64,000 bases of DNA from a virus. Shown one piece after another: positions 16,544 through 24,450 of the stretch. Position 1 is the stretch's first letter. Each line of letters starts with the position of its first letter. The translations under genes were made by a program, and so were the position numbers. The notes under the pieces are model-generated. The model made no database searches. It had not been told where the DNA came from and saw only the letters and a list, made by a program, of their open reading frames with translations. Location: IMG/VR virus record IMGVR_UViG_3300042373_001362, positions 84,356 to 148,355 of that record. One strand, 5' to 3'.

Positions 16544-16795
16544 ATGCGTCACCGTCAAATGAGCCTCCGTTTGGTTAAATTTATCCACGAATACCGTGAA
16601 GAGAATGGATTTCCCCCGTCAGTACGAGAAATCTGTGCAGAAATGGGCTATAACTCGACAAGCTCCGGCAAAACTCTTCTAGAAAACACGCAAAAGCGTG
16701 GATGGATTCAGGTCAACACGAAAATTCCACGAGGAATCAAGATTCTGGACGAAGGAATGGCCGTGTTGCTGCAAGAAATTCAGGAAACTGAATAA
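16544..16795 (+). CDS. LexA-type winged-helix DNA-binding protein
   Basis: 83 aa. LVKFIHEYREENGFPPSVRE, ICAEMGYNSTSSGKTLLENT and a basic RGWIQVNTKIPRGIKIL wing match the LexA N-terminal domain; the autoproteolytic peptidase domain is missing. Start ATG 16544 is favoured because GGAG lies 6 nt upstream and the domain begins there; ATG 16499 and TTG 16490 would add 15-18 residues. Likely a repressor; the palindrome GGATAAATCTATCC right downstream is its best candidate site. Confidence 0.82.
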   Translation: MRHRQMSLRLVKFIHEYREENGFPPSVREICAEMGYNSTSSGKTLLENTQKRGWIQVNTKIPRGIKILDEGMAVLLQEIQETE

Positions 16796-16808
16796 AAAAC
16801 GCCCCTTT

Positions 16809-16822
16809 GGATAAATCTATCC
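16809..16822. promoter_or_regulatory. Operator-like palindrome GGATAAATCTATCC
   Basis: Near-perfect inverted repeat (GGATA-N4-TATCC) between the LexA-like gene and the next promoter; related copies at 17109 and 25445. Confidence 0.5.
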
Positions 16823-16868
16823 GGACAGAATCTCACTTCCGTTAGATTTTTAGGGGTACCAGCTCCTG

Positions 16869-16874
16869 TAAGGT
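16869..16874 (+). promoter_or_regulatory. -10 TAAGGT with TTAGGGGT upstream
   Basis: TAAGGT ends 8 nt before ATG 16883; TTAGGGGT 19 nt further up recalls the cassette promoters of the right arm, though TTGTCGG is missing. Confidence 0.5.
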
Positions 16875-16882
16875 ACAGAATT

Positions 16883-17092
16883 ATGACACTACGTGACAAT
16901 AACCAGTACATGAGAGAGATTGTCGAACGATTTGAGCGTTACGACCACCCTAAAGCTCGTGCCTATGTGCAGTACTACAAAGAGAATGGCCATTTCCCGC
17001 CCGGAGTGTGGGATGACGTACAGATACTTGACATGCGATTCAACATGCAGATTGCAATGGGTGAACGCCCTGAGGATATTGAAGAAGACTAG
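16883..17092 (+). CDS. Small protein, unknown
   Basis: 69 aa, helical, with RFERYDHPKARAYVQYY and an acidic tail. Leaderless-type promoter directly upstream and an operator-like palindrome 60 nt before that, so it is probably controlled by the LexA-like protein. Last gene before the low-complexity tract. Confidence 0.7.
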   Translation: MTLRDNNQYMREIVERFERYDHPKARAYVQYYKENGHFPPGVWDDVQILDMRFNMQIAMGERPEDIEED

Positions 17093-17108
17093 TCCTTCTG
17101 GGGAGTTT

Positions 17109-17120
17109 GGATAAATCTAG
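17109..17120. promoter_or_regulatory. Operator-like GGATAAATCTAG
   Basis: Shares 11 of the first 12 bases with the 16809 palindrome; located at the left edge of the low-complexity region. Confidence 0.35.
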
Positions 17121-17222
17121 TGGAGATTTTGCGAACTCAAAAATTTGCGATTTTGACCCCCCCAGCCCGTGACGTCCCCCCGGAAGGTTTCACGGGGCTG
17201 CCTAGACCCCTTTCCCCGACCC

Positions 17223-18360
17223 CATACCCCACTATGTACGGCACACGGCATAGCACACACGCAATCACATAGCACATACGCAACGCACACGCAAGCACAC
17301 AGCACACAGCACACACGCAGTGATACACGCACACGCACACACGCACACAATCGCTTATGGGTTGTATGGGTTGTATGGGTTGTACGGGTTACGGGTATCG
17401 CACACACACGCACACACGCAGTGTGTATCGCAATCGCACACCACACCACATCACACGCAATCGCCCACCACACCACATCACACGCAATCGCACACATACG
17501 CAAACGAATACACACACATCACATCACACAGTGACGTCACACGCAGTGACGCAACACATCATCACATCACATCACATCACAACGCACACATACACATACG
17601 CACACACAGTGACACATCACATCATCACGCACGTATCGCATACACACATCACACGCACACACACGCACACGCATAGTGTCATCACATCACATCACATCAC
17701 ATCACATAGTGACGCACACGCAGTGACACACGCACATCACACATCACACACACACGGTGACGCACGCACGCACGCACACGCATAGGTACGCATAGGTACA
17801 CACATAGGTACACACGCATACACACACGCACACGCACATAGGTCGCTAGGCGTCACGGGTTGCCTTCGGGTTACACACACACATAGGTACATACACATAC
17901 ACACACATAGCGCACGCTATGTCACTCACCTACATAGGCATACACCACATCACCCCATAGGCATACACCCCTACCCCCTATGCCCCCTACCTACATAGCC
18001 CACATACATACACACCCCTACACATCAGCTACCCCTAGTGAGGTGAGGCGCAAGGTGCTATGGGTAGCCCTACGGGTATCACACACATACCTAGTACCCA
18101 CCTAGTACCTACCTAGTACCTACCTACATAGGTACACATACATACATACCTACATACCTGCCTACCTGCCTACCCTATGTACCTACCTGCCTAGTATCCA
18201 TAGCCCTATCGCCATTAGCCCCATTAGCCCTATCACTATGCCCATACATACCACTGTCGTATCCATACATACACGCTACCCATACACACCCCTACATACC
18301 CCATTGCCCAATAGGCGAGGGACACCCCACCTACCCACACCCCATACACATACCCCATAC
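17223..18360. repeat. 1.1-kb noncoding CA-rich low-complexity region
   Basis: Built from interrupted microsatellites. 17223-17345 and 17400-17830: CACACG, ATCAC and CGCACA runs with hardly any G on the plus strand; 17358-17400: a GGGTTGTAT-like unit three to four times; 17780-17930: CATAGGTACACA-like units; 18085-18130: a 12-nt CTAGTACCYACC unit three times. Many stretches alternate purine and pyrimidine, which favours Z-DNA, and the strands differ strongly in base composition. Open frames here are repeat artefacts without start signals. It separates the replication module from the SSB/lysis region; an origin or recombination role is possible. Confidence 0.85.
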
Positions 18361-18368
18361 ACAAATGC

Positions 18369-18397
18369 TTGACTTTATCCACAAGGGGGATTACTGT
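18369..18397 (+). promoter_or_regulatory. Promoter TTGACT-N17-TACTGT, leaderless
   Basis: -35 TTGACT (18369-18374), 17-nt spacer, -10 TACTGT (18392-18397), then 7 nt to ATG 18405. Confidence 0.7.
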
Positions 18398-18404
18398 AAG
18401 AGGT

Positions 18405-18695
18405 ATGGAAAACAGCACCACATACAGCACCTACTACAAGAGGCGCATAGCAGTAGCCAGCATCATCACTATCGTAGTGATGGTACTGTCCTACCTGCTA
18501 GGCACAGACATTGACAATGGCTATGACTACACCTGCCCTATGGCGAGCGTGACAGTAGAGCAAGGCGAGACACTTGCCAGCATCACAGAGAGATACTGTG
18601 AAGGTCACACACTCCAAGCAAGTTGGGACATAGCAGAGAAGCGTGGCACTAGCGCAGTGGACATAGGCGACATCATTCATCTAGGGGGCAAGTGA
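18405..18695 (+). CDS. Membrane-anchored LysM-like protein
   Basis: 96 aa. Short basic cytoplasmic N-terminus, one membrane span (about 15-34, VASIITIVVMVLSYLL), then an external LysM-like domain: VTVEQGETLASITERYC ... VDIGDIIHLG. LysM binds peptidoglycan. Could be a lysis regulator or a superinfection-exclusion protein at the cell wall. The start is fixed by the leaderless promoter; the coding start ATGGAAAACAGCAC resembles the starts of the right-arm cassettes. Confidence 0.78.
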   Translation: MENSTTYSTYYKRRIAVASIITIVVMVLSYLLGTDIDNGYDYTCPMASVTVEQGETLASITERYCEGHTLQASWDIAEKRGTSAVDIGDIIHLGGK

Positions 18696-18696
18696 G

Positions 18697-19014
18697 GTGA
18701 AGCACATCAGCGAACTACTAACAGAGGTCGTGGCAAAACTTGTCGGTCAAGAGGGGGAGCAGATAGTATTAGAGGAGAGCGACAAGGAGAACGCAATGTC
18801 ATTAGACGACAACTCACACACACGAACACACGACAAGTTCGCACTCTGCCCACGTTGTGAAGGCTTTATCCCAAACAACGACACCCCAGGTGCTTACCCA
18901 GGTGCTATCTCACGACTAGACAACAAGACAGAAATCTGTTCAGAGTGTGGAACGATTGAGGCAATGCTTGATTGGCAAGGTGAACTCACTGATTGGCGTA
19001 AGCCACAGGAGTAA
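18697..19014 (+). CDS. Double-CxxC zinc-ribbon protein
   Basis: 105 aa from GTG 18697. ALCPRCEGFIPNNDTPGAYP and EICSECGTIEA form a zinc ribbon of a type common in actinophages. ATG 18796 has a strong AAGGAG 6 nt upstream and would give the 72-aa zinc domain alone; the longer form leaves no gap after the LysM gene. Function unknown. Confidence 0.7.
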   Translation: MKHISELLTEVVAKLVGQEGEQIVLEESDKENAMSLDDNSHTRTHDKFALCPRCEGFIPNNDTPGAYPGAISRLDNKTEICSECGTIEAMLDWQGELTDWRKPQE

Positions 19015-19031
19015 AAACATCACGTCACCTG

Positions 19032-19037
19032 TACTAT
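19032..19037 (+). promoter_or_regulatory. -10 TACTAT, leaderless start
   Basis: TACTAT ends 6 nt before ATG 19044. Confidence 0.5.
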
Positions 19038-19043
19038 TCAGGT

Positions 19044-19322
19044 ATGAATGATGAGCCAAAAGAACTAGCACTCGTAGCCTTCTCAATGGAGGAACTAAAC
19101 GAACTACGCCGAATACTCAAAGGCCACTGTCGCTCACTCGCAAACAGAGAAGCGAGAGGCGACGAAGTCCCGGCAATCAAAGTGGAGCTCGCCAACACAA
19201 TGCTCCACAATGTAACTGACACGCTGTTAGAGGTTGAGACATACGACATCATTGGTGACGCAATGAGAGACGGCACGTTTGAGGAAGTCGTTAGAAGTTG
19301 GCAAGGCGACACGGGTGCTTGA
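19044..19322 (+). CDS. Small helical protein, unknown
   Basis: 92 aa, acidic and helical (SMEELNELRRILKGHCRSLA). Leaderless-type -10 upstream. Ends before a strong bidirectional terminator that it shares with the convergent ssb gene. Confidence 0.72.
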   Translation: MNDEPKELALVAFSMEELNELRRILKGHCRSLANREARGDEVPAIKVELANTMLHNVTDTLLEVETYDIIGDAMRDGTFEEVVRSWQGDTGA

Positions 19323-19352
19323 CGGGTATCCACTACACATAACGCATACATA

Positions 19353-19397
19353 ACAAAAGCCCCCTCTCCTGATTGCTCAGTGCGAGGGGGCTTTTGT
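19353..19397. terminator. Bidirectional terminator, 14-bp stem
   Basis: ACAAAAGCCCCCTC pairs perfectly with GAGGGGGCTTTTGT; T-runs on both strands; lies between convergent genes. Confidence 0.92.
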
Positions 19398-19438
19398 CTA
19401 AGAGGGATTGGAATGGAAACGCTCCCCCTTAGTTCTTG

Positions 19439-19888
19439 TTAGAACGGCTCGTCATCTGCTCCGACATTAGCGAGTGTGCGCTTTGTGTTGGGGCGTGGGG
19501 CATTGGTGCGAGCACCACCCTGACCACCTTCTGAACGCTGACGGCGAGTTACCTGCTCAATGGCTGAGGTGTTGATAGCGATTTGCTCTGCTACTACCTC
19601 AACTGCTGAACGGGTGTTGCCTTCTTTGTCCTCGTAGGTGCGCTGTTCCAAGCGACCGATTACTACAACGCCAATTCCTTTTTCCAAAGTCTTTGCTGCG
19701 TTTTCTGCTGTGTATCGCCAAGCAACAACATTCACGAAAGAAGTCTTTTCCTGCTTTTCGTTGTTGGCGTCGTACCAAACATAGTTCACTGCTACTGAGA
19801 AGCCAAGTCGTGCTTGACCACTCGTTGTAAAGGTGAGTTCGGGGTCTTGGGTGATGTTCCCAATTACCGTGATTGGACTGTTATTCAT
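19439..19888 (-). CDS. ssb: Single-stranded DNA-binding protein
   Basis: 149 aa. OB-fold segments ITVIGNITQDPELTFTTSGQ, SFVNVVAWRYTAENAAKTL and VVVIGRLEQRTYEDKEGN are typical of bacterial SSB, followed by a Gly/Arg linker and the acidic DDEPF tip that recruits repair and replication partners. AAGGAGAT precedes ATG. It has its own sigma70-type promoter and leader, unlike the leaderless genes around it. Coats ssDNA during phage replication. Confidence 0.95.
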   Translation of the reverse strand: MNNSPITVIGNITQDPELTFTTSGQARLGFSVAVNYVWYDANNEKQEKTSFVNVVAWRYTAENAAKTLEKGIGVVVIGRLEQRTYEDKEGNTRSAVEVVAEQIAINTSAIEQVTRRQRSEGGQGGARTNAPRPNTKRTLANVGADDEPF

Positions 19889-19916
19889 TTCATCTCCTTG
19901 TGGGGCTAGGAGACTT

Positions 19917-19945
19917 ACGATAACAGCTCACTACACCTCACGCAA
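19917..19945 (-). promoter_or_regulatory. ssb promoter TTGCGT-N17-TATCGT
   Basis: Minus-strand -35 TTGCGT (19940-19945), -10 TATCGT (19917-19922), 17-nt spacer; gives a leader of about 20 nt with a Shine-Dalgarno. Confidence 0.6.
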
Positions 19946-19994
19946 CACCGAAACGCCATTTTCTTTTACGACAACATTTTACACAGGGTCGTGG

Positions 19995-20024
19995 TTGTGA
20001 TAGCCTCTACGGGTGGGCTAGGGT
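19995..20024 (+). promoter_or_regulatory. Promoter TTGTGA-N18-TAGGGT, leaderless
   Basis: 18-nt spacer containing CGGGTGGG, and 6 nt to ATG 20031; looks like a diverged cassette promoter. Confidence 0.6.
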
Positions 20025-20030
20025 GACCAA

Positions 20031-20372
20031 ATGACAGACACACCCAAGACCCCCGAACAGAGCGAAGCCTTCATAGCAGTAGTGACAGCAGTCGGAGACG
20101 CTCTCTTTCTGCTCCTCTCTGATGAGACATTCACAGAGGACGAAATAGAAAGTTTTAGTGCTGACACCAATGAGGTAGCCATTCTTGCTCTCGGAGCGTT
20201 TGACCCACAGGTGATTGACACAGAAACACTCGGTGACGGCTCAAAGAAGTTCACATTCAGTATGACTATCCCGACTACTGACACTTTTGACACATTCTGG
20301 AACCACTACAAAGAAGTCCTCGGAGAGTACCCCACAGATGACGACGATGAAGACGACGAAGACGAAGAATAG
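20031..20372 (+). CDS. Acidic protein, unknown
   Basis: 113 aa with a very acidic tail (DDDDEDDEDEE). The core alternates helix and strand; no recognised motif. Leaderless promoter upstream. Acidic small phage proteins often mimic DNA or bind host basic proteins; no direct evidence here. Confidence 0.72.
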   Translation: MTDTPKTPEQSEAFIAVVTAVGDALFLLLSDETFTEDEIESFSADTNEVAILALGAFDPQVIDTETLGDGSKKFTFSMTIPTTDTFDTFWNHYKEVLGEYPTDDDDEDDEDEE

Positions 20373-20384
20373 TCAATAAACACA

Positions 20385-20399
20385 AGTGTCCTAGACACT
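20385..20399. promoter_or_regulatory. Inverted repeat AGTGTC-CTA-GACACT
   Basis: Perfect 6-bp inverted repeat 12 nt upstream of the endolysin -10; candidate operator for lysis timing. Confidence 0.4.
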
Positions 20400-20411
20400 A
20401 AAACACAGGTG

Positions 20412-20417
20412 TAAAAT
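20412..20417 (+). promoter_or_regulatory. -10 TAAAAT for muralytic gene
   Basis: TGTAAAAT extended -10, 64 nt before the TTG start; leader contains AAAGGA. Confidence 0.45.
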
Positions 20418-20481
20418 AGATACACACCAAACGCCCCCCTACTAACAGGGCAGTCCTATCCCCTTATCAAAGGAAAGACCA

Positions 20482-21588
20482 TTGCCAAATAACCAGCGTT
20501 ACCTACTGCCCTTTCTCATTGCCTCGCTTTTTACGGCGAGCACTGCCCACGCTCTAAGCGTAGATAAGGGGGTCGGCTCAACAGCTGGTCAAGAGACCAC
20601 ATCAACACTCGTGGTCTTGGCAAAGCCTCTCTCTGCTCCTTCACACACAACTCTTGCTTTTGACAAGACCCCCAACGCTCCGGTAGAGTTTTGGGAGAAA
20701 ATGGCTGTCTGTGAAACCAACAGCAATTGGCAGAACACGGGTCAATGGGCAGGTGGACTAGGTATCTACACAAAGGGCGAGTTCCCTCAGTCAAGTATGG
20801 GCACTTGGGAACGCTACGGTGGCGAGGAGTTTGCTCCCTCTCCCGACAAAGCGACCAAAGAACAGCAAATCATCATTGCTAACCGTATTTCCGTAGAGGG
20901 TTGGAAAACCACAGTGACCCGTGACGAAGTGCGAGCAAAGGCTATGGGTGTCCCACAGGTCTATGAGTGGCATCAAAAACCCGTTGGGTTCACAGGGTGG
21001 GGTTGCTACAAATCCAAATCAACAGGCAAGCACCGAATGGCGAAGCCTCTGTTGCTCCACTACGACCCAAAGATGGTTCCGATAGTTCAGTACCATTTCA
21101 ACCAAAGAGGCATCATTGTTCAGGACTTACAGAAACTAATCGGCGTTACTCCTGACGGTCACTACGGGGTAAAGACAAGAGAAGCACACATTCGTTACCT
21201 CAAAGAACACAAACTATCAACACTTGGAGTTGGTGTTCTACCGACATTCCTTAGTGGGAACTATCCAAAAGACAAGACAAAGCGTTGTCCACAGTGGGAG
21301 GGTCGCCTTCGTTTTCACGGACTACAACCCGTAGACCGTTTCTCTTACATAATGTGGAGAGAGAGCCGTTGTCAAGAAAAGATAGTTTCTAAACCAAACT
21401 CAAACGGTACAAGAGACTACGGGTTGCTACAAATCAACTCATCTTGGGTCACAGTAACAAAGAAACTGTGTGGTGGCAAGGATATGAAAGTCCTACTGAA
21501 CCACAAGTGTAATCTCAAGGTGGCGAAGTATCTACTTGACAACGGTGGGCTTGGTCATTGGTCTGCTACATCAGGTTCAGACAAGTAA
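20482..21588 (+). CDS. Secreted two-domain peptidoglycan hydrolase
   Basis: 368 aa, TTG start with AAAGGA 6 nt upstream. Sec signal peptide at 1-24 (YLLPFLIASLFTASTAHA). Residues about 65-165 resemble the resuscitation-promoting-factor transglycosylase fold (WEKMAVCETNSNWQ with Glu78; GGLGIY; WERYGG; EQQIIIANRI). About 203-245 look like a peptidoglycan-binding helix domain (VQDLQKLIGVTPDGHYG). The C-terminus (about 283-368) is a second lysozyme/SLT-like domain (FSYIMWRESRC, DYGLLQINSSW). Digests the cell wall from outside the membrane, as endolysin or virion-release factor. Two catalytic domains in one secreted chain is unusual. Confidence 0.85.
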   Translation: MPNNQRYLLPFLIASLFTASTAHALSVDKGVGSTAGQETTSTLVVLAKPLSAPSHTTLAFDKTPNAPVEFWEKMAVCETNSNWQNTGQWAGGLGIYTKGEFPQSSMGTWERYGGEEFAPSPDKATKEQQIIIANRISVEGWKTTVTRDEVRAKAMGVPQVYEWHQKPVGFTGWGCYKSKSTGKHRMAKPLLLHYDPKMVPIVQYHFNQRGIIVQDLQKLIGVTPDGHYGVKTREAHIRYLKEHKLSTLGVGVLPTFLSGNYPKDKTKRCPQWEGRLRFHGLQPVDRFSYIMWRESRCQEKIVSKPNSNGTRDYGLLQINSSWVTVTKKLCGGKDMKVLLNHKCNLKVAKYLLDNGGLGHWSATSGSDK

Positions 21589-22290
21589 CTACGGAGAGAC
21601 TTTTCCGTTAGCAATCCAGCTTTCGTAAGTAATTGGCATTTCCTTAGAAAACAATGTCTCAACAGCGTTTGCGTATTTGCGAATGTCAAGTTGTGCGTTC
21701 TCGTCTGTCCTGAGCGAAAGAAAGTTCATCAAAGCACGGGCGTTCACTGTCCAATAGAACTGAGTGAACATTCCCATTGGTAGGACAGTTCTCGCCAACT
21801 CCTTAGCAACACCAAGAGCCAGCATCTCAGCGTAAGCCTCATAGGCGTTACTGTTACTCTCAGTAATTATCTCGGTCGTTCTCAGTGCCGTACTCATATC
21901 AGCCTGCTTGAACTTGTAAGCCCCGGGCTTACCTGTCTGCTCTCGCACCTCAGCAAGCTCAGGCACGAACATCTCATTAGGAACCTCTGAGTAGCGAGCC
22001 GAGAACTCATTGAAAGAACCAATACGGTGACGAAACCACTCACGGGCTACAAACACAGGGCACTTGATGTGGAAACGAAAAGCGTTATGCTCAAACGGAG
22101 TACCGTGACGCTCTCTCATTAGGAAGTTGATTAGTCCAACTTCTGCGTCTGTCATCTCGACTTCATCTTCCCTATTGCGAGCAAAACTCACACGGGCTGA
22201 GTTCACAACAGAATAATCGTCAGCCATACAGTTGTCAAGCCGAACGAATCCGTTACCAATGTTTAGTGTGTTGCTGTCTATGTTGTTCAT
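21589..22290 (-). CDS. thyX: FAD-dependent thymidylate synthase ThyX
   Basis: About 233 aa. Signature RHRIGSFNEFSARYS is the ThyX motif; RERHGTPFEHNAF and RALMNFLSLRTDENAQ are also typical. Makes dTMP from dUMP with FAD and folate. ATG 22290 (MNNIDS) is preferred because TAGTAT ends 7 nt upstream; ATG 22299 overlaps the -10. The promoter begins at the 3' end of tRNA-Arg(TCT). Convergent with the hydrolase gene, stops adjacent. Confidence 0.95.
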   Translation of the reverse strand: MNNIDSNTLNIGNGFVRLDNCMADDYSVVNSARVSFARNREDEVEMTDAEVGLINFLMRERHGTPFEHNAFRFHIKCPVFVAREWFRHRIGSFNEFSARYSEVPNEMFVPELAEVREQTGKPGAYKFKQADMSTALRTTEIITESNSNAYEAYAEMLALGVAKELARTVLPMGMFTQFYWTVNARALMNFLSLRTDENAQLDIRKYANAVETLFSKEMPITYESWIANGKVSP

Positions 22291-22297
22291 AGCGAAC

Positions 22298-22303
22298 ATA
22301 CTA
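22298..22303 (-). promoter_or_regulatory. thyX -10 TAGTAT, leaderless start
   Basis: TAGTAT on the minus strand ends 7 nt before ATG 22290. Confidence 0.55.
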
Positions 22304-22308
22304 CTCTG

Positions 22309-22381
<73 letters not shown>

Positions 22382-22553
22382 TTATTTTGTTACGAGCATA
22401 CTCGCTCTCGGGATAAAGTTTCTCTATCACTGTTGGGACTTTACGACACAATCCACAACGCCCCATAGAATGATAAGCACTATGTCTGTGTATCGGCCAG
22501 TCTCGACAACAGCGCAAAATAATCAGTTGATTCCAAAACTCATCACTCATTAG

Positions 22554-22625
22554 CACCCCCGATAGGAATCGAACCTACGCACATAGTTTAGGAAACTACT
22601 GCTCTATCCACTGAGCTACGGGAGT
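22554..22625 (-). tRNA. tRNA-Arg(CCT)
   Basis: Acceptor ACTCCCG/CGGGGGT (one T-G pair), anticodon stem GTAGT/ACTAT, loop TTCCTAA (anticodon CCT), T stem GTAGG/CCTAT. Reads AGG. Confidence 0.92.
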
Positions 22626-22631
22626 TTGACA

Positions 22632-23012
22632 CTACGCCTGCGCTGCTGCGTCAAGGAACCATTGGTTGTGTGGGCAAATGTTCAAAACTGCGTGTCGCAC
22701 CATAAATCCGATAAGAGCAACATCTCCACCTTGGGGAACCATTCGTGCCAAATCACTAAGAGACATTCCTTCGTCAATCGCGTCACAAGCAATTTGACCG
22801 AACTCCACAATCCACTTGCGACCGTGAATGTTTACTGCGTCAGGGAAGCCTTCCATCACTGCGTCAAAGTAACCCTCGACACCACCTCTAGACTCAGGTG
22901 CTGTCACGGGTGGGTTTGTTGATTCAGGCGTAGTAGCTTCAACTACAACAGTTCTTGTTCCACACCCGACAAGAGTTACGCTTGCGAGTATTACGAGTAT
23001 TGCTTTTTTCAT
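22632..23012 (-). CDS. DUF732-like lipoprotein
   Basis: 126 aa. Lipoprotein signal KKAILVILASVTLVGC with lipobox LVGC, then a Thr/Pro linker and a helical domain with two conserved Cys (IACDAIDEG, LNICPHN) resembling actinobacterial DUF732. GGAGAG precedes ATG 23012. Anchored outside the membrane; possible superinfection exclusion or envelope change. Flanked by tRNA genes on both sides. Confidence 0.78.
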   Translation of the reverse strand: MKKAILVILASVTLVGCGTRTVVVEATTPESTNPPVTAPESRGGVEGYFDAVMEGFPDAVNIHGRKWIVEFGQIACDAIDEGMSLSDLARMVPQGGDVALIGFMVRHAVLNICPHNQWFLDAAAQA

Positions 23013-23044
23013 TTTCTCTCCGTTTGTTAGATACACAAGTATCG

Positions 23045-23117
23045 TACCCCTAGCAGGGCTCGAACCTGCGACGCACGGATTAAAAGTCCGACGCTCTACC
23101 AACTGAGCTATAGGGGC
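23045..23117 (-). tRNA. tRNA-Lys(TTT)
   Basis: Acceptor GCCCCTA/TAGGGGT, D stem GCTC/GAGC, anticodon stem TCGGA/TCCGT, loop CTTTTAA (anticodon TTT), T stem GCAGG/CCTGC. Reads AAA and AAG. Confidence 0.94.
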
Positions 23118-23121
23118 GTGA

Positions 23122-23256
23122 TTAATCTAGGTAGTAATCGTTTTCTCTCTTTTTACGCCTTGCGTCTCGAGCGTTTCTTTCTGCGTTCTGAGCAAAGAAA
23201 ACACCAGCGAAAAAGATAGCTGTCGTCTGTATCAGAAAAATGATTAATTCAACCAT
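23122..23256 (-). CDS. 44-aa single-span membrane protein
   Basis: MVELIIFLIQTTAIFFAGVF gives one membrane span, followed by a charged tail with RNARDARRKKRE. Support comes from a full promoter: TTGACT, 17 nt, TAGGTT and 6 nt to ATG, a leaderless layout. The topology (outside N, basic inside C) fits a small membrane regulator or holin-like peptide, but no family is recognised. Confidence 0.65.
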   Translation of the reverse strand: MVELIIFLIQTTAIFFAGVFFAQNAERNARDARRKKRENDYYLD

Positions 23257-23262
23257 TCCTTA

Positions 23263-23291
23263 AACCTAACACCTAAAAGCACATAAGTCAA
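23263..23291 (-). promoter_or_regulatory. Promoter TTGACT-N17-TAGGTT, leaderless
   Basis: Minus-strand -35 TTGACT (23286-23291) and -10 TAGGTT (23263-23268); 6 nt to ATG 23256. Confidence 0.7.
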
Positions 23292-23326
23292 GCATTTACG
23301 CAAGCTCGCCTGCTCCCGGGCCCCGT

Positions 23327-23611
23327 TCACTCGTCAAGGTCGTCGTCTGGCTCAATCCCTATGGCATAGCCAAAGATAGCGTCCCAACGTTCTTCTTCAG
23401 TCATTTGTCGTGCCTTCTCTGTAACCGAGTAAAGCCATTGACCGTCATCTGTTATGCCTGTGACGGTGACGAGCCCGAGCGCAACTAGCGTTTCTAGTTC
23501 TCGCTCTATTTCCTTACGGGGGTCATCTTCGTCATAATCCACAATAAACGAATAATACCACCAGCCCGTGGTCGCAAAATCAGCAAGTAATCGTGGTCTT
23601 ATCAACAACAA
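23327..23611 (-). CDS. Winged-helix-like small protein
   Basis: 94 aa. Pattern IERELETLVALGLVTVTGIT, DDGQWLYSVTEKARQMTEEE resembles a winged helix and is shared with the gene at 41391. Start 23611 overlaps the upstream gene by 32 nt; later in-frame starts are absent, so this start is likely. Possible DNA-binding regulator. Confidence 0.62.
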   Translation of the reverse strand: MLLIRPRLLADFATTGWWYYSFIVDYDEDDPRKEIERELETLVALGLVTVTGITDDGQWLYSVTEKARQMTEEERWDAIFGYAIGIEPDDDLDE

Positions 23612-24449
23612 TGTTGTCCGTGCTAACGAACTCCAAATCTGCGCTTCTGTCGGTGATGCTCATAAACAATGCGCCGTGATGCTTATTTGACAAGAAAGCA
23701 GAGCCCTCTACGGGTGTCCTGACACGACGTAAATCTTTTCCACCAGTGCCGACAACGAACTGAACAGGCTGTGTGTCAAATCGTTCGTAATGATGGTCGT
23801 GTCCACTCAGCAGGACATCAACACCATACTGAGTCATCAGGTCAAAAGAGTCCTTCATAAACTTGGAAGAACCGTGAACTCCTGACGAGTATCTAGGGTG
23901 ATGGGCCATCACAACAACACACCTCGATGCGTTCTTTTGTAGTTCCGACTCGAGCCATAAGTATTGGTCTGAGCCTTTTCCACAATAAACGAACCGACAC
24001 TCATCATTCGTGTTCATTACCACGGCAACCCAATCGCTGTTGATGTCGAAAGAGTAATACCCAGGCTTCGGATACTTCACCCACGTCGCATAGTAACCAC
24101 GAGCCCCGGCTTCTGCGTACTCGTGGTTGCCAGCAACAGGTTTGGCAATAGGTATCAGGTCAGACCAAATGGGCGCAAAGTTCTCTTGGAAGTTCTTGAT
24201 TGTATGACTTTGATACTGAATGTCCCCTAGAAGGAACAGGTGGTCGGGTTGTCTACTACGAACGACAGAAGCAACATCTGCGTCTACGCAAGGATACTTT
24301 CCACTGTTTCGCTGTGTTTTTGAGCAGGAAATGTCACCAACAGAAGCAACAATCACGGGTTCAGGCTTTGTCTCAATGGTTGTTGTAGTCGGGGAGTTGT
24401 TTGAGCAGGCGTACAGAAAGACGATAAACGCACTCATAATCTTTTTCAT
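23580..24449 (-). CDS. Lipoprotein metallophosphoesterase
   Basis: 289 aa. Lipoprotein signal ends in FLYAC; ATG 24449 chosen for that reason. Metallophosphatase motifs in order: SVGDISC, LLGDIQY, AGNHEY, VVMAHHP and LSGHDHHYER, so both metals are fully coordinated. Resembles purple-acid-type phosphatases. Acts outside the membrane and could release phosphate for the infected cell or modify the envelope. Its start is 1 nt past the SGNH gene stop, so the two form an operon. Confidence 0.88.
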   Translation of the reverse strand: MKKIMSAFIVFLYACSNNSPTTTTIETKPEPVIVASVGDISCSKTQRNSGKYPCVDADVASVVRSRQPDHLFLLGDIQYQSHTIKNFQENFAPIWSDLIPIAKPVAGNHEYAEAGARGYYATWVKYPKPGYYSFDINSDWVAVVMNTNDECRFVYCGKGSDQYLWLESELQKNASRCVVVMAHHPRYSSGVHGSSKFMKDSFDLMTQYGVDVLLSGHDHHYERFDTQPVQFVVGTGGKDLRRVRTPVEGSAFLSNKHHGALFMSITDRSADLEFVSTDNIVVDKTTITC

Positions 24450-24450
24450 C

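Noticed and set aside
17169-17785. Long open frames within the CA-rich region on both strands
   Set aside because: They encode only His/Thr or Cys/Val/Ala repeats from the microsatellite, overlap in several frames and have no start signals.
17223-18360. CRISPR-like array
   Set aside because: Units are short, irregular and contiguous; there are no equal-length repeats with unique spacers and no cas genes.
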